Shown one piece after another: positions 32,401-41,037 of a stretch of 64,000 bases of DNA. This stretch comes from Xenophilus aerolatus (GTDB lineage Bacteria > Pseudomonadota > Gammaproteobacteria > Burkholderiales > Burkholderiaceae_C): the NCBI GenBank assembly GCA_029968055.1, contig JASCNX010000002.1:558001-622000 (forward strand), in the 5' to 3' direction. The number at the start of each line of letters is the position of its first letter. Position 1 is the stretch's first letter. Below the pieces are notes generated by a model that saw nothing but the letters and a program-made list of their open reading frames with translations, did not search any database and had not been told where the DNA came from. The position numbers were made by a program, and so were the translations under genes.

Positions 32401-34562
32401 ACGCGGCCCTCGAGGCCTGGAACCGGCCGCGCGCACGCGACGCGCTGCATGCGCTGCTGGAGGCGCAGCACTACCGCCTGGCCTTCTGGCGCGTGGCCTC
32501 CGATGAAATCAACTACCGCCGCTTCTTCGACGTCAACGAACTGGCGGCCCTGCGCATGGAGCTGCCCGAGGTCTTCGAGGCCACGCAGGGCCTGGCGCTG
32601 GACCTGGCCGCGCGCGGCTGGGTCGACGGCCTGCGCATCGACCACCCCGACGGCATGCGCGACCCGGCCGAGTACTTCGAGCGGCTGCAGGACGGCTATG
32701 CGCAGCGCGTCGGCCGCCCACGCGCCGGCGCGGATGCGCAGGGGCGCCCCGACCGGCCGCTGTACGTCGTGGCCGAGAAGATCGCCGCCGGCCACGAGGA
32801 CGTGCCCGAGTCCTGGGCCATCCATGGCACCACCGGCTACCGATTCGCCAACGTGGCCAACGGCGTGCTCATCGACACCACGGCCGAGACCGCCTTCGGG
32901 CGCATCTGGCGCAGCTTCACCGGCATCGACACGCCGTACGAGGACGTGGTGCTGCAGTGCAAGCGCGCCGTCACCACCAACGCCCTGGCCTCGGACATGA
33001 CCGCGCTGGCCTCGATGCTGCTGCGCATCGCGCGGGCCGACCGGCACACGCGCGACCACACGCTCAACAACCTGCGGCGCGCGCTGGCCGAGGTGGTGGC
33101 CTGCATGAGCGTGTACCGCACCTACGTGACCGACGATGCGAGCGCGAGTGCGCAGGACCGGCGCTTCATCGACGAGGCCGTCGACGCCGCGAAGGCGCGC
33201 AGCGAGCTGGCCGACGCCTCGGTCTTCGACTTCATCCGCAGCGCGATGCTCGGCCAGGCCGGCGCCACCGAGGGCGCGCGTGCGCTGGTGCGCCGTTTCG
33301 CCGCGCGCTTCCAGCAGTTCAGCGCGCCGGTGGCGGCCAAGGGCGTGGAGGACACGGCCTTCTACCGCCACTTTCCGCTGGTGGCACTCAACGAGGTGGG
33401 CGGCGAGCCGGCGGTGTTCGGCTTCACGCTCGAGGCCTTCCATGCCGCCAGCCGCGACCGCGCCGAACGCTGGCCGCACACGCTGCTGGCCACGTCCACG
33501 CACGACAACAAGCGCGCCGAGGATGTGCGCACGCGCATCGACGTGCTGTCCGAGATGCCGGCCACCTGGCGCCTGGCGCTGCGGCGCTGGCGTGCGCTGC
33601 AGGCGCCGCTGCGCCGCCAGTTGCGCGCGGCGCACGGCATGGAGCCGTCGGCTGCGGACGAATACCTGCTCTACCAGACGCTGCTGGGCACCTGGGAGGC
33701 CGATGCCGAAGGCCGCCCGCCGGCCGACTACGCCGACCGCCTCGTCGCCTACCTGCGCAAGGCGGCGCGCGAGGCCAAGGTGCACACCAGCTGGCTGCAG
33801 CCCGACGAGGCCTACGAGGCGACGCAGGAGGCCTTCGTGCGGGCGCTGGTCGACCCGGCCCGCTCGCCGCGCTTCCTGGAGGACTTCCGGCCGCTGGCCG
33901 AGCGCCTGGCCTGGTACGGCGGCCTGAACAGCCTGGTGCTGATGGCGCTGAAGTTCACCTCGGCGGGCGTGCCCGACGTCTACCAGGGCAGCGAGTGGAT
34001 CGACCTGAGCCTGGTCGACCCGGACAACCGCCGCCCGGTCGACTACGCCCTGCGCGCGCAGACGCTGGACGCGCTCGACGCGATGGCGGCATCGGCCGGC
34101 GACGGACTGCCCGAACGGGTGGGCGAGCTGCTCGCGCCCGCGCGCCTGCCGCAGGCCAAGCTGTGGGCCGTGTCGCGGCTGCTGCGTCTGCGCGCGGCGC
34201 ACTGGCCGGTGCTGCGCGACGCCGCGCACGAGGTGCTGGCGGTGGCGGGCCCGGCCGCGGGCGCCACCGTGGCCTACCGCCGGGCGACGCCGCAGGGCCA
34301 GGTGTGCGTGGTGGCGGGCCGGTTCTTCTCTCAGCAGGACGATGCGGCCGGGCGCGAGGCCGGGCAGGCGCCCGGCACCTGGCGCTCCACGGCCTGGCAG
34401 GGCACGCAGGTGGTGGCCGGCCCGGCGGCGCCCGATGGCACCGTGTGGACGGACGTGATGACCGGCCGGACCTGGGACGCGGGCCAGGCCTGGGAGGTCG
34501 ATGCGCTGCTGCGCCACTGGCCCTGCGCGGTGCTCGTGTCACGCCCTGTCAGCGGCGGCTGA
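29442..34562 (+). CDS. malQ-treY: 4-alpha-glucanotransferase / malto-oligosyltrehalose synthase fusion
   Basis: A 1706-residue two-enzyme polypeptide in one uninterrupted frame. Residues 1-~725 are a GH77 amylomaltase (MalQ) that shuffles maltodextrins: D491 in LRIDHVMGL, E539 in VIGEDLGTV and D590 in VSTHDLATL. A ~20-residue linker follows. From ~743 the protein is TreY, starting RIPRATYRLQFHEEFTFDDA. TreY isomerises the reducing end of a maltodextrin into a trehalose unit: D1067 in LRIDHPDGM, E1112 in VVAEKIAAG and D1355 in TSTHDNKRAED. Both active sites look complete. The start at 29442 overlaps the treZ end. The fusion would deliver chains from MalQ to TreY, with TreZ made from the same message. 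Confidence 0.93.
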   Translation: MLEALHRACLRAGIATYYHDVWGRRVEVAPDRLAVLLAEFGFGSHAPDDAPAWEAELAAREAAQWRRALPPVQLVHAGEPLRLPLRLPADLAHADWSLTDEQGGVLRGSLALGGMEERERRELDGQWITERVATIADALPMGYHRLRIEGRPEEALVIAAPARCYVPGQDEGGAPEPRHWGIAVQLYGLRSARQWGIGDFGDLAALAAPAARLGAQAIGLNPLHALFPHEPGKRSPYSPSSRLHLNLLYIDVEAAPGYRRSAAAQQRVASPEFQARLAALREAALVDHDGVAAAKLEVLALVHADFAAASPAAGDPAQAEREDYRAFVASRGEALQRHALFDALQTHFHALDPEAWGWPVWPEGFQSPGTAQVRAFAAEHGARVDFFAWLQWVADAQLQAAAARCRAEGLGIGLYLDQAVSVDRYGSDAWGARTVLATGASVGAPPDEFNPLGQDWGLPPLKPVALRETGYALFIDTLRAGMRGAGALRIDHVMGLTRLFCMPPGATPAEGAYVHYPAEEMLAIVALESQRHRCMVIGEDLGTVSDETRHLLQRFGLLSYRLLYFERDGAAFKPPQAYPREALAAVSTHDLATLQGWWSSTDLQERIRLGLFPREALALQQLADRAAERAQLVLALQQAGLLDAEAVARALGAGVLDAEACAAVHRYLAQTPARLMMVQAEDLLGEREQANMPGTLDAHPNWRRRLSLPAERWPADERACAMAAAVAQERPTRTDAAGAAERTRIPRATYRLQFHEEFTFDDAIAVLPYLARLGISHVYCSPIQRARPGSRHGYDVVAHDEINPELGGFEGFARFTRALQDLGMGQLLDLVPNHMGVLGADNPWWLDVLENGEDSAYARYFDIEWQPLDADLAGKVLLPVLGDGYGAILDRGELKLALDDTRGALSIRYHEHRFPLAPASYAEVLRWAEGLVDDAQVQAAFASIGHAFAHLPRGDAAREVRAREQAMAHARLVELLDGQAAAAPALHAALEAWNRPRARDALHALLEAQHYRLAFWRVASDEINYRRFFDVNELAALRMELPEVFEATQGLALDLAARGWVDGLRIDHPDGMRDPAEYFERLQDGYAQRVGRPRAGADAQGRPDRPLYVVAEKIAAGHEDVPESWAIHGTTGYRFANVANGVLIDTTAETAFGRIWRSFTGIDTPYEDVVLQCKRAVTTNALASDMTALASMLLRIARADRHTRDHTLNNLRRALAEVVACMSVYRTYVTDDASASAQDRRFIDEAVDAAKARSELADASVFDFIRSAMLGQAGATEGARALVRRFAARFQQFSAPVAAKGVEDTAFYRHFPLVALNEVGGEPAVFGFTLEAFHAASRDRAERWPHTLLATSTHDNKRAEDVRTRIDVLSEMPATWRLALRRWRALQAPLRRQLRAAHGMEPSAADEYLLYQTLLGTWEADAEGRPPADYADRLVAYLRKAAREAKVHTSWLQPDEAYEATQEAFVRALVDPARSPRFLEDFRPLAERLAWYGGLNSLVLMALKFTSAGVPDVYQGSEWIDLSLVDPDNRRPVDYALRAQTLDALDAMAASAGDGLPERVGELLAPARLPQAKLWAVSRLLRLRAAHWPVLRDAAHEVLAVAGPAAGATVAYRRATPQGQVCVVAGRFFSQQDDAAGREAGQAPGTWRSTAWQGTQVVAGPAAPDGTVWTDVMTGRTWDAGQAWEVDALLRHWPCAVLVSRPVSGG

Positions 34563-34665
34563 CACGCGCGTGGCGCGGGCGCTTCGGCGCGCGAGGGGGG
34601 CGGCGCACCATGATGCGGCGTCGCGCCACCTCCGTGGTGCATTCCCTTTCGCACCGAGGTCTGCC

Positions 34666-34887
34666 ATGAGTCCACCTGTCTTCCCCCACATCATCCTGAG
34701 CCAGCCCGCGTGGATCGATCTGGACTCGCACGACGACGTCAGCGTGTGGATGGGTGAATTCGGCGTCACCGAAACGGTGCTGCGCCAGGCGGTGCAGCAG
34801 GTCGGGCGTTCGCCGCATGCGGTGCGCGGGCTGCTGTGCAGCCGCATCGGTGCGCGGACCGAACCCGCGGCGGACTGCCCCGTCTAG
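34666..34887 (+). CDS. DUF3606 domain protein
   Basis: A 73-residue small protein. The middle part (IDLDSHDDVSVWMGEFGV, then TETVLRQAVQQVGRSPHAV) fits the DUF3606 pattern of a short acidic strand followed by a helix pair with the VGxSxxAVR turn. Function is unknown; similar proteins are small cytoplasmic, and many genomes carry several copies. ATG 34666 is preferred, preceded by cgaggtctgcc. It lies 103 bases after malQ-treY and could be a separate unit. The tail (ARTEPAADCPV) has no recognised motif. Confidence 0.7.
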   Translation: MSPPVFPHIILSQPAWIDLDSHDDVSVWMGEFGVTETVLRQAVQQVGRSPHAVRGLLCSRIGARTEPAADCPV

Positions 34888-34899
34888 CTGCCGCGCCTG

Positions 34900-35145
34900 G
34901 TCGTCGGTGCACTGAGCCGGGATCGCCGGTGACGGCGAGTGCCCTGCCGCAGGCCCGGTGCGCCAGGTTCTCGGCCTGATCGACCAGCAATCGATGCGCT
35001 GCCCGCGATCGGCCGTGCTCAATTCGGTCGTGCCGTTGAGCAGCCCTTCGTACAGCGTCAGCAGGTCGTTCACCGGTGCCAGGCGATGGCGCAGTGCGGC
35101 CTGTTCCGCCGGCACTTCGGGTGGGCGAGGGTCGTAGGACACCAC
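34900..35145 (-). pseudogene. Possible frameshifted gene remnant
   Basis: From 35145 downward the minus strand encodes a plausible amphipathic segment that loses sense near 34985. The adjacent frame then picks up a fitting continuation (VDQAENLAHRACGRALAV). A single-base indel near 34985 would join them. No family is recognised, and the boundaries are approximate. Confidence 0.25.
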
Positions 35146-35279
35146 GCGCCGCGCAGCCCCGGAAAGCGGAACCTTTTCACGCAGAAATGCGACAGGACTA
35201 CAAAAGGCGGTCGAATGTCTTACGTCTTCATGTGGTGCTGCAACGCATCATTTTTCGTTCTTTGATCGAGGGCTTCGCG

Positions 35280-35465
35280 GTGTACATGCTGATGTTGTTG
35301 GTGATGGGCGGAGCGGCTGCCGGCTTCCTGATGTGGTGGCGCTCGCCGATGGAAGCCCTCAGCGCCGAAATGGCGGAGCGGGTCATTACCACCCGGGCCA
35401 CCCTGGAAGAACTGTCGCCGCGGCGTTCCGCACTCCCGCTCGCGCGGCCCCGAGAACGGGGCTGA
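35280..35465 (+). CDS. Possible small single-helix membrane protein
   Basis: A 61-codon frame beginning with GTG at 35280, preceded by GAGGG (35268-35272) at 7 bases' distance. It encodes a single strongly hydrophobic segment (YMLMLLVMGGAAAGFLMWW) followed by an amphipathic tail (SPMEALSAEMAERVITTRAT). The hydrophobic run and the ribosome site are the only evidence. No family is recognised. A 16-codon frame at 35215-35265 (MSYVFMWCCNASFFVL), with AAGGCGG upstream, ends 15 bases before and could be a leader peptide. Confidence 0.3.
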   Translation: MYMLMLLVMGGAAAGFLMWWRSPMEALSAEMAERVITTRATLEELSPRRSALPLARPRERG

Positions 35466-35525
35466 ACGCGCTGGCGCCATGCCCCTGTTGCGGCAGGGGC
35501 GCGGCATTGGCGCGATCATCCGGCG

Positions 35526-36533
35526 ATGCATTCCGTCGCCCTCTCCATCCTCGACCTGTCCCCCATCTGCGAAGGCGGTGACGCCGGCCAGTCCTTCCGC
35601 AATTCGCTGGCCCTGGCCCAGCATGGCGAGCGGCTGGGCTACCGACGCTACTGGCTGGCCGAGCACCACGGCATGCCGGGCATCGCCAGCGCTGCCACGG
35701 CCGTGCTGCTGGCCTACGTGGGGGCGGGCACGTCGACCATCCGCATCGGCTCCGGCGGCATCATGCTGCCCAACCACTCGCCGCTGGTCATCGCCGAGCA
35801 GTTCGGCACCCTGGCATCGCTCTACCCCGGCCGCATCGACCTCGGCCTGGGCCGCGCGCCGGGCTCGGACCAGCGCACGGCCCAGGCCCTGCGGCGCGAC
35901 CTGCAGTCCGACGCCGACCAGTTCCCGCAGGACGTGCTCGAACTCATCGACTACATGAGCAAGACGCCACGCCAGCCGGTGATGGCCGTGCCCGGCCGCG
36001 GCACCGAGGTGCCGGTGTGGATCCTGGGCAGCAGCACCTTCGGCGCGCAGCTCGCCGCGCACCTGGGCCTGCCCTATGCCTTCGCCTCGCACTTCGCGCC
36101 GCAGCAGCTCATGCAGGCGATCCGCATCTACCGCGAGACCTTCAAGCCCTCGGCCCAGCTCGAGCGGCCTCACGTGATGGCCGGCTTCAACGTGTTCGCG
36201 GCCGACGACGAGGGCCAAGCGCATCTGCTGGCGAGCTCCTGGCAGCAGTCCTTCGTGAACCTGCGCAGCGGCCGCCCGGGCCGGCTGCCGCCGCCGGTGG
36301 AGAACTACCGCAGCCGCGTGGGCCCGGGCGAGAACGCGCTGCTGGATTCGGTGCTCTCGTGTGCCGCCATCGGGACGCGCGACGGCGTGCGCGCCGGGCT
36401 GCAGGCCTTCGCCGACCGCACCGGCGTGGACGAGATCATCGTGGCCAGCGGCATCTACGACCATGCCGCCCGGCTGCGCTCGTACGAGATCGCGGCCGAG
36501 GCCGCCGAGAGCCTGCAGACCGCCACCGCCTGA
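35526..36533 (+). CDS. LLM-class flavin-dependent oxidoreductase
   Basis: A 335-residue luciferase-like monooxygenase-fold enzyme. The N-terminus ([20 protein letters not shown]) and the block [14 protein letters not shown] place it with the YhbW-like group that uses FMN. Further landmarks are [36 protein letters not shown] and, near the C-terminus, [20 protein letters not shown]. Substrate is unknown, and such proteins are often over-annotated as alkanal monooxygenases. The ATG at 35526 is close to the conserved start. The next gene (DUF427) begins 20 bases downstream in the same direction. Confidence 0.88.
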   Translation: MHSVALSILDLSPICEGGDAGQSFRNSLALAQHGERLGYRRYWLAEHHGMPGIASAATAVLLAYVGAGTSTIRIGSGGIMLPNHSPLVIAEQFGTLASLYPGRIDLGLGRAPGSDQRTAQALRRDLQSDADQFPQDVLELIDYMSKTPRQPVMAVPGRGTEVPVWILGSSTFGAQLAAHLGLPYAFASHFAPQQLMQAIRIYRETFKPSAQLERPHVMAGFNVFAADDEGQAHLLASSWQQSFVNLRSGRPGRLPPPVENYRSRVGPGENALLDSVLSCAAIGTRDGVRAGLQAFADRTGVDEIIVASGIYDHAARLRSYEIAAEAAESLQTATA

Positions 36534-36553
36534 CGACGGTCCGCGACGCCAGC

Positions 36554-37132
36554 GTGGAGAAGACGGTGGACCGCGACGATTCCGAGGAACGCGCCCGCCT
36601 GCAGCAGGCCCGCGCGCAGTGGCGCCACGTGGGCGATGCGCGCCCATCCTTCGCCCCGGCGCCGGGTCCCGGCCAGGAGTCGGTCTGGGACTATCCGCGC
36701 CCGCCGCGCGTCGAGCGCGACCGGCGCGAGATCGTCGTGCGCAGCGGCGATGTCGAGATCGCGCGGACCGTCAGCGCGCTGCGGCTTCTGGAGACTGCCA
36801 GCCCGCCGACCTTCTACCTGCCGCGGTCCGACGTGCGGGCCGATGCGCTGATCGCCGCCGCAGGAAGCTCGTACTGCGAGTGGAAGGGCGAGGCCCGCTA
36901 CCTGACGGTCGTGGCCGGCGCGCGCCGGTTCGAAGCGGCTGCCTGGTACTACCCGGAGCCGGCGCCCACGTATGCCGCATTGCGCGACCACGTCGCCTTC
37001 TACCCGCACGAACTCGACTGCCGGGTCGACGGCGTGCGCGTGCAGCCCCAGCCGGGGCGTTTCTACGCCGGCTGGATCACGCCCGAGCTCGTGGGCCCGT
37101 TCAAGGGCGAGCCGGGATCGGCCGGGTGGTGA
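36554..37132 (+). CDS. DUF427 domain protein
   Basis: A 192-residue protein with a DUF427 core: [53 protein letters not shown], then [21 protein letters not shown]. These are the usual landmarks of this beta-rich family. Function is unknown; members are widespread in soil bacteria. No ATG is in frame, so a GTG is needed: 36554 is used here, and 36566 is equally possible. Neither has a strong ribosome site, which suggests coupling to the upstream flavin enzyme 20 bases away. Confidence 0.72.
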   Translation: MEKTVDRDDSEERARLQQARAQWRHVGDARPSFAPAPGPGQESVWDYPRPPRVERDRREIVVRSGDVEIARTVSALRLLETASPPTFYLPRSDVRADALIAAAGSSYCEWKGEARYLTVVAGARRFEAAAWYYPEPAPTYAALRDHVAFYPHELDCRVDGVRVQPQPGRFYAGWITPELVGPFKGEPGSAGW

Positions 37133-37159
37133 GCCCCGGGCCGCCTCCCGGCGGCGCCG

Positions 37160-38035
37160 TCAGAAGCGGCCCTTGACGGCCAGCACCGGACCCTGGAACT
37201 TCAGCCGCAGGCGCTGCACCCCGGCATCGCCGCGCTTGAGGTCGACGTCGGTGACGGCGTAGGCGAGCGACACGCCGATGTTGCGCACCGGGAACCACTC
37301 GACGCCGGCCGAGGCGTTGTAGATGCTGCCGCGCACGCCGCTGCCGCCGCCCTTGTGGATGCCCGAGCCGTCGAAGAACAGGCGCAGGTCGGGCGTGATG
37401 GCATGCCGCACGCCCACTTCCAGCATCGGCGCCACGGCGTCGTCGCTGTCGTGCCGGCTGAAGGTGCCGTTGTAGCCCGCGAAGCCCAGGCCCGCGAGGC
37501 CCGCACTGGCCGCGCCGTAGGCGTTGGTGTCCAGGCTCACCCGGTAGTAGCCCAGGCCCGCGCCGACGCCGAAGACCGTGTTGCCGCTGCCGAACCAGTA
37601 GCGGTAGCCCAGCCGCGCGACGTCGAGGTCGAAGTTCAGGTTCACGCCCGTCGAGATGCCGGCGCTGAAGGGGCCGGTGTTGTAGATGCCGTTGTACGAA
37701 TTGGCGTAGCCCTGGCTGTAGCGGAAGGCATCGAAGGAGATGCCGTGGTTGGCGCCGAGCAGGAGTTCGCCGCTGATGCGCGGCATGGTCTTGCGCTCGC
37801 CGTCGATCTGCCCCGAATCGAGCGAGCCGAAGCTGTTGCCGACGGCGGCATTGATCTCGGGCTTGGCGCTGAAGGCGCCGACGGAAATGCTGAAGCGGTC
37901 CAGCGCCGGCGACATCGTGGTCGGCATCGGCGCGTCGGTCGTCGACTGGGCCAGGGCGGACAGGGGAGCAGCGGCGGCGAAGACGACGGCCAGCGGCAAA
38001 CAGCGCGCGGCGGGACGGAAGGAAAGGGGAAGCAT
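37160..38035 (-). CDS. Outer-membrane beta-barrel protein
   Basis: A 291-residue exported protein. It has a signal peptide (MLPLSFRPAARCLPLAVVFA, then AAAPLSALAQ) followed by alternating strands rich in Gly, Tyr and aromatic residues (LARLGYRYWFGSGNTVFGVG-type patterns). It ends in phenylalanine (GPVLAVKGRF), the usual C-terminal signal for Bam-dependent insertion. About 12 strand-like repeats fit a small barrel of the OmpW/opacity type, but no specific family is certain. The start at 38035 is chosen for the signal peptide; the frame stays open to 38191. It is the last gene of the minus-strand run and lies 28 bases from the end of the DUF427 gene. Confidence 0.7.
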   Translation of the reverse strand: MLPLSFRPAARCLPLAVVFAAAAPLSALAQSTTDAPMPTTMSPALDRFSISVGAFSAKPEINAAVGNSFGSLDSGQIDGERKTMPRISGELLLGANHGISFDAFRYSQGYANSYNGIYNTGPFSAGISTGVNLNFDLDVARLGYRYWFGSGNTVFGVGAGLGYYRVSLDTNAYGAASAGLAGLGFAGYNGTFSRHDSDDAVAPMLEVGVRHAITPDLRLFFDGSGIHKGGGSGVRGSIYNASAGVEWFPVRNIGVSLAYAVTDVDLKRGDAGVQRLRLKFQGPVLAVKGRF

Positions 38036-38233
38036 CGACCGAGGTCCTTGGAAAGCGATAGACGGGCACGGCGGCCCGGCGCTCCCGCTCGTGGCGGTGC
38101 AGCCGGTGTCGGACGGGATGGCGCCGCGGAACTCCCTGAGTGACCGAACGTACCGGCCGGCGCGCACCCGCGCAGCCGGACGGCGGCGCATGCCGTGTAG
38201 GAGACGGCTGCCAGCCGAAAGTACCTGCGGCCC

Positions 38234-39043
38234 TCAGCGGCGCGTGGGGCCGTCGCGCAGGGCCCCACGGAGCACTGCCGCGCTGTAGTGCCGCGCCACC
38301 TCGGCCACGAAGCGGGTGAAGTCGGCGTGTGCGGCGTCGTCGGCGCGGTCGGAGACGGTGCGCACCGCCGCGAAGGGAACGCCCCAGTCGTGGCAGACCT
38401 GCGCCATCGCGGCGCCTTCCATCTCCACCGCCAGCGCATCCGGCAGCGCGGCGCGCAGGCTCGCGCTCTCGGCCGCGGTCGCCACGAAGCGGTCGCCGCT
38501 CACGATCAGGCCGCGGTGCACGCGCGGTCGCTGCAGCGCGAAGTCGGCCACGGCCGCCTCGCCCACCAGCGCCAGCGGGTCGGCCAGCACCCGCGATGCC
38601 GCATCGGCCAGGGCTGCGGCCCAGCCGGCGTCGGCCGGGAAGCGGGCCCGCCCGTACAGCGGCACCTCGTGGCGCGGAAAGAGCGGCGAGGCGTCCATGT
38701 CGTGCTGCAGCAGCTCGGTCGCCACCACCACGTCGCCCACCGCGACGCCCGGCGCCAGCCCGCCGGCCACGCCGGTGAACAGCACCGCCTGCACGCCGAA
38801 GCGCTCCAGCAGCACGGCCGCCGTGGTCGCCGCGGCCACCTTGCCGATGCGCGAGAGCACCGCCACCACCGGCCGGCCCTCGAGGTGCCCCTGCCAGAAC
38901 TCGCGGCCCGCCACGCGCACCGGCTGCTCGTCGGGCATGGCCTCGAGCACGGCGGCGAGTTCCTCGTGCAGGGCGCCGACCACGGCGATGGGCGCCATGG
39001 CAGCGATCGGGGCGGCAGGGGCTGTGGCGGCGGGCGTGTGCAT
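38234..39043 (-). CDS. mtnN: 5'-methylthioadenosine/S-adenosylhomocysteine nucleosidase
   Basis: A 269-residue nucleosidase that cleaves adenine from MTA and SAH in SAM recycling. Catalytic landmarks: the glutamate in VVGALHEELAAVLEAM, LFTGVAGGLAPGVAVGD with the GVAGG turn, the substrate-binding VEMEGAAMAQVC, and the catalytic aspartate in VRTVSDRAD. The C-terminal helix is standard. The start at 39043 gives a 15-residue Ala/Pro lead; the ATG at 38998 (MAPIAVVG) corresponds better to the family's usual start and may be the real one. It lies 44 bases after the acyl-CoA ligase on the same strand. Confidence 0.9.
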   Translation of the reverse strand: MHTPAATAPAAPIAAMAPIAVVGALHEELAAVLEAMPDEQPVRVAGREFWQGHLEGRPVVAVLSRIGKVAAATTAAVLLERFGVQAVLFTGVAGGLAPGVAVGDVVVATELLQHDMDASPLFPRHEVPLYGRARFPADAGWAAALADAASRVLADPLALVGEAAVADFALQRPRVHRGLIVSGDRFVATAAESASLRAALPDALAVEMEGAAMAQVCHDWGVPFAAVRTVSDRADDAAHADFTRFVAEVARHYSAAVLRGALRDGPTRR

Positions 39044-39087
39044 GGGCGCATTGTCCGCAGCGCCGCGCACCGCCGCGCCCAGCGGCG

Positions 39088-40803
<1,716 letters not shown>

Positions 40804-40984
40804 GTGTGTGTCTCCGTTCGATCAGAAAAAAGGGCAGGCGGGCCGCCTTCTTGAACGAGGCGGGTCCCGGGCGCGGGGCGCCTCGCGCATTCTGGCCGGC
40901 CGGCGTGCGCCCGGGGCTCGGGGCTCACCCGGTGCGTTGACGCACGCGCGACACCCCGGCCTTCGATGGCCGTCGAACGGGCAG

Positions 40985-41004
40985 CGCCCGGCGAACGCCG
41001 GGCG
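40985..41004 (-). terminator. Hairpin without T-run after the molybdenum subunit gene
   Basis: CGCCCGGCG, AA, CGCCGGGCG: a perfect 9-bp stem with a 2-base gap, 33 bases beyond the stop of the CoxL-like gene on the minus strand. No T-run follows, so it is a weak terminator at best, or an mRNA-stabilising hairpin. Confidence 0.35.
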
Positions 41005-41037
41005 CGGGCTTCGGCCCGGGGCGGCCCGGGCGGTGGC

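Larger units (their letters stand above)
34888..35525. other. 638-bp stretch with decayed or very small reading frames
   Basis: No normal gene is seen here. On the minus strand, 35145 to about 34990 reads as a sensible helical segment (HRLAPVNDLLTLYEGLLNGT, then TELSTADRGQRID). It continues in another frame as LLVDQAENLAHRACGRALAV, which suggests a frameshifted remnant. On the plus strand there are a possible 16-codon leader (35215-35265) and a one-helix membrane frame (35280-35465). Composition is slightly less GC-rich around 35170-35270 than elsewhere. Confidence 0.45.

Noticed and set aside
29307-34517. A 1736-codon minus-strand frame opposite malQ-treY
   Set aside because: It mirrors the GC-skewed codon pattern of the real gene; the composition is extreme and no motif is present.
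34549-35145. An intact minus-strand gene
   Set aside because: The frame runs into antisense of the DUF3606 gene, and its sensible part breaks near 34985; treated as a possible remnant only.
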